Shown piece by piece: positions 1-4,300 of a stretch of 6,136 nt of DNA. The position numbers and the translations under genes are program-made. The stretch is from an uncultured Clostridia bacterium (lineage in GTDB: Bacteria; Bacillota; Clostridia; Oscillospirales; Acutalibacteraceae), in NCBI GenBank assembly GCA_946187095.1, contig CAMHPW010000070.1, positions 1 to 6,136 of the forward strand. The letters run 5' to 3'. Below the pieces are notes generated by a model. It ran no database searches. It saw only the letters and a list, made by a program, of their open reading frames with translations, and was not told the origin of the DNA. Position 1 is the first letter of the stretch; each line of letters begins with the position of its first letter.

Positions 1-51
1 GATCAGTTTTCCGTCACGTTCAATGATTTCTTCAAAGCTCATTTTACTCAT
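1..51 (-). CDS. Third gene of the minus-strand cassette, 5' end only; possible S24/S26-type peptidase
   Basis: Only the first 17 codons are visible, reading MSKMSFEEIIERDGKLI and then leaving the window at its left edge. I chose the ATG at 51..49 because an AGGTG ribosome binding site (62..58) lies 6 nt upstream. The in-frame ATG at 42..40 has no good site at the right distance. With this start the gene overlaps the end of the PqqD-like gene by 8 bases, which implies translational coupling in one operon. Identity is a guess: S24/S26-type peptidase-like proteins that accompany kinase/PqqD pairs in Clostridia often begin with a similar acidic 'EE..ER.GKL' stretch. Seventeen residues are too few to confirm this, and a nucleotidyltransferase or other cassette member is also possible. 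Confidence 0.6.
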   Translation of the reverse strand, partial: MSKMSFEEIIERDGKLI

Positions 52-304
52 CGATTGCACCTATTTTTTTCAGCCTGATAATGACGTTAGCAACGTCCTT
101 TTCAATTTCTTCATGGGGAGCGTCATATTGCTCTGCCATTTTATCAGCGATCTTCTTTTCAGTTGTATTTTCTTTGAGAAGATCCAATATGATACCGAGA
201 GTTTCATTTCCCTGCACAACGCCTGAAAATCCTGCATCAGCCGTAGGAACGACTACGGTTTCCTTTCCTGTTTTATGCACGAGAAAATTTTTATTGAGTT
301 TCAT
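44..304 (-). CDS. PqqD-like small protein (RiPP recognition element fold)
   Basis: This 86-residue protein has the size and pattern of the PqqD family. A short N-terminal beta region (about residues 1-32) is followed by GNETLGIILDLLKEN, then a charged winged-helix-like part ending in RLKKIGAIDE. Known PqqD-type proteins bind the leader of a ribosomally made peptide and present it to a modifying enzyme. The target here is not visible. I chose the ATG at 304..302 because AAAGGA ends 8 nt upstream of it. The ATG two codons earlier (310..308) overlaps the kinase stop as ATGA but has that site only 2 nt away, so it is less likely. With the earlier ATG the protein would have 88 residues. The gene is the middle one of three coupled minus-strand genes. 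The family call is good; the biological role is inferred from the family only. Confidence 0.85.
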   Translation of the reverse strand: MKLNKNFLVHKTGKETVVVPTADAGFSGVVQGNETLGIILDLLKENTTEKKIADKMAEQYDAPHEEIEKDVANVIIRLKKIGAIDE

Positions 305-306
305 AT

Positions 307-1041
307 TCATATTCCTTTCATGGTGTGATAGGCAAGCTCCGCCGCAGATATCTCCATATTACAGCCAAGCCGCCAGAAAGTGATATATTCCGTCATTTTG
401 TCAATGAGTTCCAGTGTCTTGGCAAGTGCCGCACTGTCTGACGGACGGTAGACCTGCTGCAGAAGCATCGGATAGGCTTCTGCCTTTGATATTTTTCGGA
501 TATGATTTTTTTCCGAGCGTTCAAGTATGCAAACGGATTTGAGCGGAACGGAAATATTTTCACCGAGACGGTGCTTGCCATTGTAGGGAGTACCGAATAC
601 CGTGACACCGCTTTGACCGACACGGATCAGCGGTTTATCATCATTTACCATGACGGCACGGCTGCCAAGCAGTTCACGCCAGAGTCTTGTATGTGTCGAT
701 TTGCCTGTTCCGCTTTTAGCCGTGAACAGATAAGCCTGACCGTCAACGGAAATTGCCGAACCGTGAAACAGAAATGTATCAAATTCGGGTATTTTTTCCG
801 CTATTTTCCGATAGACAGCCAGTTCTTCCAGATAACTGTCTGACCAATTCCGAACCGTCCGCCCTTCCAGTATATCGTTTTTTTCTGATTTTCGCCGTTC
901 ATATTCAATATCAGTATGGGAAATGGCAACAGAAAAATCAGGAATACCCTCACATGAATAGTCACGGCAGTATTCATGCACTTCATCGTACAAAGAGTCG
1001 ACTTGTACGGTCTTATCGGCAAATCGATAGATACCTGTCAT
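307..1041 (-). CDS. HPr-kinase/phosphorylase-like P-loop kinase (HprK C-terminal domain-like)
   Basis: This 244-residue protein carries the nucleotide-binding core of the HPr Ser kinase family. HGS is at residues 93-95, the P-loop AKSGTGKST at 108-116, NDD at 133-135 (the catalytic or magnesium-binding acidic pair in HprK), and FGTPYNGK near 149-156. It is shorter than true HprK (about 310 residues) and its first 90 residues do not look like the HprK N-terminal domain, so it is probably not the carbon-catabolite regulator. Related stand-alone kinases sit beside PqqD-like genes; some, such as those in lasso-peptide clusters, phosphorylate a peptide. The start at 1041 is preferred because GAGGAG (1054..1049) lies 7 nt upstream. 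An ATG six codons earlier (1059) would place this site inside the gene. The stop lies next to the PqqD-like gene, so the two are co-transcribed. The substrate is unknown. Confidence 0.85.
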   Translation of the reverse strand: MTGIYRFADKTVQVDSLYDEVHEYCRDYSCEGIPDFSVAISHTDIEYERRKSEKNDILEGRTVRNWSDSYLEELAVYRKIAEKIPEFDTFLFHGSAISVDGQAYLFTAKSGTGKSTHTRLWRELLGSRAVMVNDDKPLIRVGQSGVTVFGTPYNGKHRLGENISVPLKSVCILERSEKNHIRKISKAEAYPMLLQQVYRPSDSAALAKTLELIDKMTEYITFWRLGCNMEISAAELAYHTMKGI

Positions 1042-1048
1042 ATTCTCA

Positions 1049-1054
1049 CTCCTC
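1049..1054 (-). promoter_or_regulatory. Ribosome binding site that decides the kinase start
   Basis: GAGGAG on the minus strand lies 7 nt from the ATG at 1041..1039. It supports the 244-residue form over the longer form starting at 1059. Confidence 0.75.
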
Positions 1055-1070
1055 AACATATTCCAAGAGT

Positions 1071-1099
1071 ATTATACACCATTTCCGGAAAAAAGCAAA
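1071..1099 (-). promoter_or_regulatory. Candidate promoter of the kinase/PqqD cassette
   Basis: A perfect -10 box TATAAT reads leftwards at 1076..1071. At 17-bp spacing the -35 position (1099..1094) is TTTGCT, which matches the consensus at only three of six bases, so the promoter would be weak or need an activator. Transcription would begin near 1064, leaving a leader of about 22 nt that contains the GAGGAG site. The spacer holds the palindrome TTTCCGGAAA. Confidence 0.45.
1082..1091. promoter_or_regulatory. 10-bp perfect palindrome, possible operator
   Basis: TTTCCGGAAA is its own reverse complement and lies in the spacer between the putative -35 and -10 of the leftward promoter. That is where a dimeric repressor or activator could act. 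There is no second copy in the intergenic region, and a 10-bp palindrome may arise by chance, so this is only a candidate. Confidence 0.25.
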
Positions 1100-1184
1100 C
1101 AGTATAATTTGTGACGAAAAAGCATCAGATTTATTCGGTGATTTGAACATTTTTTTAAAAGAAGTGAGAAAATAATAATTGATA

Positions 1185-1213
1185 TTGACATATATTTTTT
1201 GTAACGATATAAT
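1185..1213 (+). promoter_or_regulatory. Consensus sigma-A promoter of the amylase gene
   Basis: TTGACA (1185-1190) and TATAAT (1208-1213) are separated by exactly 17 bp, so both boxes and the spacing match the housekeeping consensus at every base. The surroundings are AT-rich. Transcription should start near 1220, giving a leader of about 40 nt that is too short for a riboswitch. I see no convincing catabolite-responsive element near it. Strong constitutive expression, or control by a factor outside the consensus, is the simplest reading. Confidence 0.88.
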
Positions 1214-1246
1214 TAAATCAACAGTTTTACACTGAAAAATTTTATT

Positions 1247-1253
1247 AAGGAGG
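1247..1253 (+). promoter_or_regulatory. Strong ribosome binding site of the amylase gene
   Basis: AAGGAGG lies 7 nt upstream of the ATG at 1261, separated by a run of A. It fixes the start of the large gene. Confidence 0.9.
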
Positions 1254-1260
1254 AAAAAAA

Positions 1261-1353
1261 ATGAAAGGCAAACTGAAACGCATTTTTTCTGCTTTTTTGA
1301 GTGCGACGGTAGTAACATGCACACTGCCGGTGGCAGTTGTCACGACTTCGGCA
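1261..1353 (+). other. Sec signal peptide (residues 1-31)
   Basis: The basic start MKGKLKR is followed by a hydrophobic core IFSAFLSATVVTCTLPVAVV and a likely signal peptidase I site after TTSA, before ESPDPY. Cys20 lies in VVTC, which is a poor lipobox because of Thr at -1, so a lipoprotein is not expected. Confidence 0.88.
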
Positions 1354-4300
1354 GAAAGCCCTGATCCGTACCAGTGTGATGCACAGAGTATCGCCAACAT
1401 TCAGGACGGTGTCATTCTTCACTGTTTCGACTGGAAGTACACGGATATCAAAGCAGAACTGCCCCAAATTGCAGCAGCAGGCTTCAAGTCGGTACAGACA
1501 TCTCCCGCACAGCCCGGCTGCGGCATTGACTCTTCCATCTGGTATTGGCTCTATCAGCCGCTGGATTTCCATGTCAAAGCAAACGACCTCGGCACAGCAG
1601 CCGAATTGGAAGACCTTTGTACAGAAGCAGAAAAATACGGTATCAAAGTCATTGTTGACGTTGTTTCCAATCATCTGGCAGGTGATCACACTTATATCAC
1701 CAATGATTTCAAAGACAGCACCTATTGGAGATCGGGAGGAAGCTACAGCGGACGTCAATCTGACATTTACAAAGATCTTGGAATGCCTGACATCAAGTCA
1801 GAAAATGAAGATGTCTACACGGCAGTAAAAAACTATGTTCAGGAACTGAAAGATCTTGGTGTTGACGGTATCCGCTGGGATACTGCCAAGCATATCCAGC
1901 TTCCGAGTGATGACGAATGTCAGTTCTGGCCGCAGGTCACATCTGTTGAGGGAATGTATCACTACGGAGAAATTCTCGGACTGCCCAAAGAAAATGATAT
2001 CAACAAAATGAAAGAGTATGCCAATTATATGAGCGTTACCGACAGCGGATACGGCAGTGCTCTGAGAGAGGCTTTCAACAGCGGAACAGTTCCAAACATA
2101 AGCGGCAATCTGGCAGATCAGGAAATCAGCAGCATCAAGCTTGTTTATTGGGGTGAAAGCCATGACACATGGTCTAACAACAAAGACTGGGGATATTCCA
2201 ATGAAATGCCGCAGAATGTCATTGACAAGGCTTATGCCATCGCTGCAAGCCGCAATGGTGCAACCGCACTGTATTTTTCACGTCCCGAATACAGATATAA
2301 AACAAATATCATGGCAGGCGTAAAGGGAAGTACTCACTTTGCCAGTGCCGAAGTAGCTGCTGTCAATCATTTCCATAATGCAATGGCAGGAACAAGTGAT
2401 TATTACTGTACAAAAAGTGATAACTCGGTTGCAGCAGTATGCCGCCCCAACGGTGCAGTTGTGGTTAAAGCAGTGGGCGGAAATGCATCTGTTGATATTA
2501 CCAACGGCGGAAATACAACGGTCGCAGGCACTTACATAGACCAGATAACCGGAAATGAATGGACTGTTACGCAAGGTTCTAACGGCAATATCGGACGCAT
2601 TACAGGTACAATCGGAGAAACAGGCATAGCCGTACTTTACAACAAAACGCAATACCCGAATATAACTGCTTTGAGTTCTTCTTCGACAAGCACTCAGACA
2701 ACAGGCACACTGTATTTCGATAATACCAATTATGGCTGGAGCAGTGTCTATGCGTATGTCTATGATGGAATGGGAACTGCAAAAAACGCCAACTGGCCCG
2801 GCAAGGCAATGACATATGATTCACAGACAGGCTTGTATAAACTTGAAAATGTCAATAATTACAATGGCAATGCAAGAGTTATTTTCACGCAGGAAACGAC
2901 AACTGCCAACAGATATCCTGCCGATGGTCAGCCGGGTATGGATTTCCCCGAAGGAGATATGATCCTGACCAAGATTGACGGTATTGTTGCATGGGACAAG
3001 TATAAGCCCGAAACAGCACCTGTTTCAGGCAGCGTATCGGCAACGGCTGATTCCGATACATTTACAGATACGCTTGAAGTGACTCTCCATGCAAACGGTG
3101 TAACAAACCCGATTTATATGACATCTGACGGCGGTTACGGCTCATTTACAGACGGTCAAGTAATCACCATCGGTAATGCATCTACACCGACAGGGGAATT
3201 GAAAGTCGCTGTAAAAGGTCTGAAATCCGACGGCACAATGGCATCTCAGATTTACACATTCACAAAAATAAGAGACAATATATCTGATACAACTCTCTAT
3301 TTCGACCTTTCAAACCACACCGGTTGGGATAGTGCAGATGCCCGTTTTGCGGCGTATGTCTTCAACAGTGCGTCAGAAAATGAATGGTTCGATATGACCG
3401 CAGCAGATGGTGCTGACTATACTTATTCGGTGGAAATTCCGTCAGATACATGGAACAATATTATTTTCTGCCGCATGAATAGAGCCACAACCGAAAATAA
3501 CTGGGATAACAAATGGGGACAAACGGTTGACCTTACGATTCCGACAGACGGCAAAAACCGCTTTGTTATGAATGCCAATAAAGTCGGCGGTGACGGCAAT
3601 GACAAGGATAAATATGACGGCACATGGGACACTTATACTCCTTCGGAACATACCCATACTTACGGTACTCCGTCATGGACATGGTCACCTGACCACAGCA
3701 CTGCAACAGCAGTCTTTGCTTGTACCCATCCCGGCTGCAGCGAAACCGTTTCACACAATGCAGACAGCATAACACCGTCCGTTTCAGACGGAACGATCAC
3801 CTATACTGCCTCCGTTGTTGTTGATAACAGTCCGTATACCAATCAGACTCAGGGCGATTACAACGATGAGATCAGCAGCCGTGAGGCTTATCAAACACTT
3901 TCTTCCGATGCGGATAAAGAGCTTTACCGCCGTATCTTCACATTTGCCAAAAGTGTTGTCAACGGCGACCAGACTTCTTCAGCATTTACTTTTAGCTGTA
4001 ACAGTTTTCCGCTGACATGGACTGATACTGAACTCGGACTGTCATCGGGAGCAAGCAATGATGAACTGTTAAATGGAGTAAAAGCAAAGCTGTCCTCATT
4101 CTTTGACAAAAGCAAAGTAGTAAAGGCACTTCTGGCAGACTGTCCCTATGAGCTTTACTGGTACAATAAGAGTGTATCAGGTGCATTCTCATTAGGTTAT
4201 AGTTTGAGTTACTATTGCTCATCATCAAACGGCACTTCAAGCATAACTCTGACTTCGGCTCCTCCGTTCACTGTCACAATGCAGGTTTCTCTGCATTATC

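Noticed and set aside
307..1041. True HPr kinase/phosphorylase (hprK) regulating carbon catabolite repression
   Set aside because: The protein is too short, lacks a recognisable HprK N-terminal domain, and sits with a PqqD-like gene.
1200..1214. Catabolite-responsive element over the amylase -10 region (TGTAACGATATAA)
   Set aside because: It lacks the correct spacing of the central CG and the right-hand half of the consensus.
1042..1260. Riboswitch or rho-independent terminator in the divergent intergenic region
   Set aside because: The rightward leader is only about 40 nt, and no GC-rich stem followed by a T run is visible on either strand.
1309..1320. Lipobox around Cys20 of the amylase signal peptide
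   Set aside because: The residues before Cys are V-V-T. Thr at -1 is not accepted by the usual lipobox, and a good signal peptidase I site follows at 29-31.
1046..1324. Open frame on the minus strand upstream of the kinase, considered as a precursor peptide gene
   Set aside because: It crosses the amylase promoter and start, has no good ribosome binding site, and its composition reflects AT-rich intergenic DNA.
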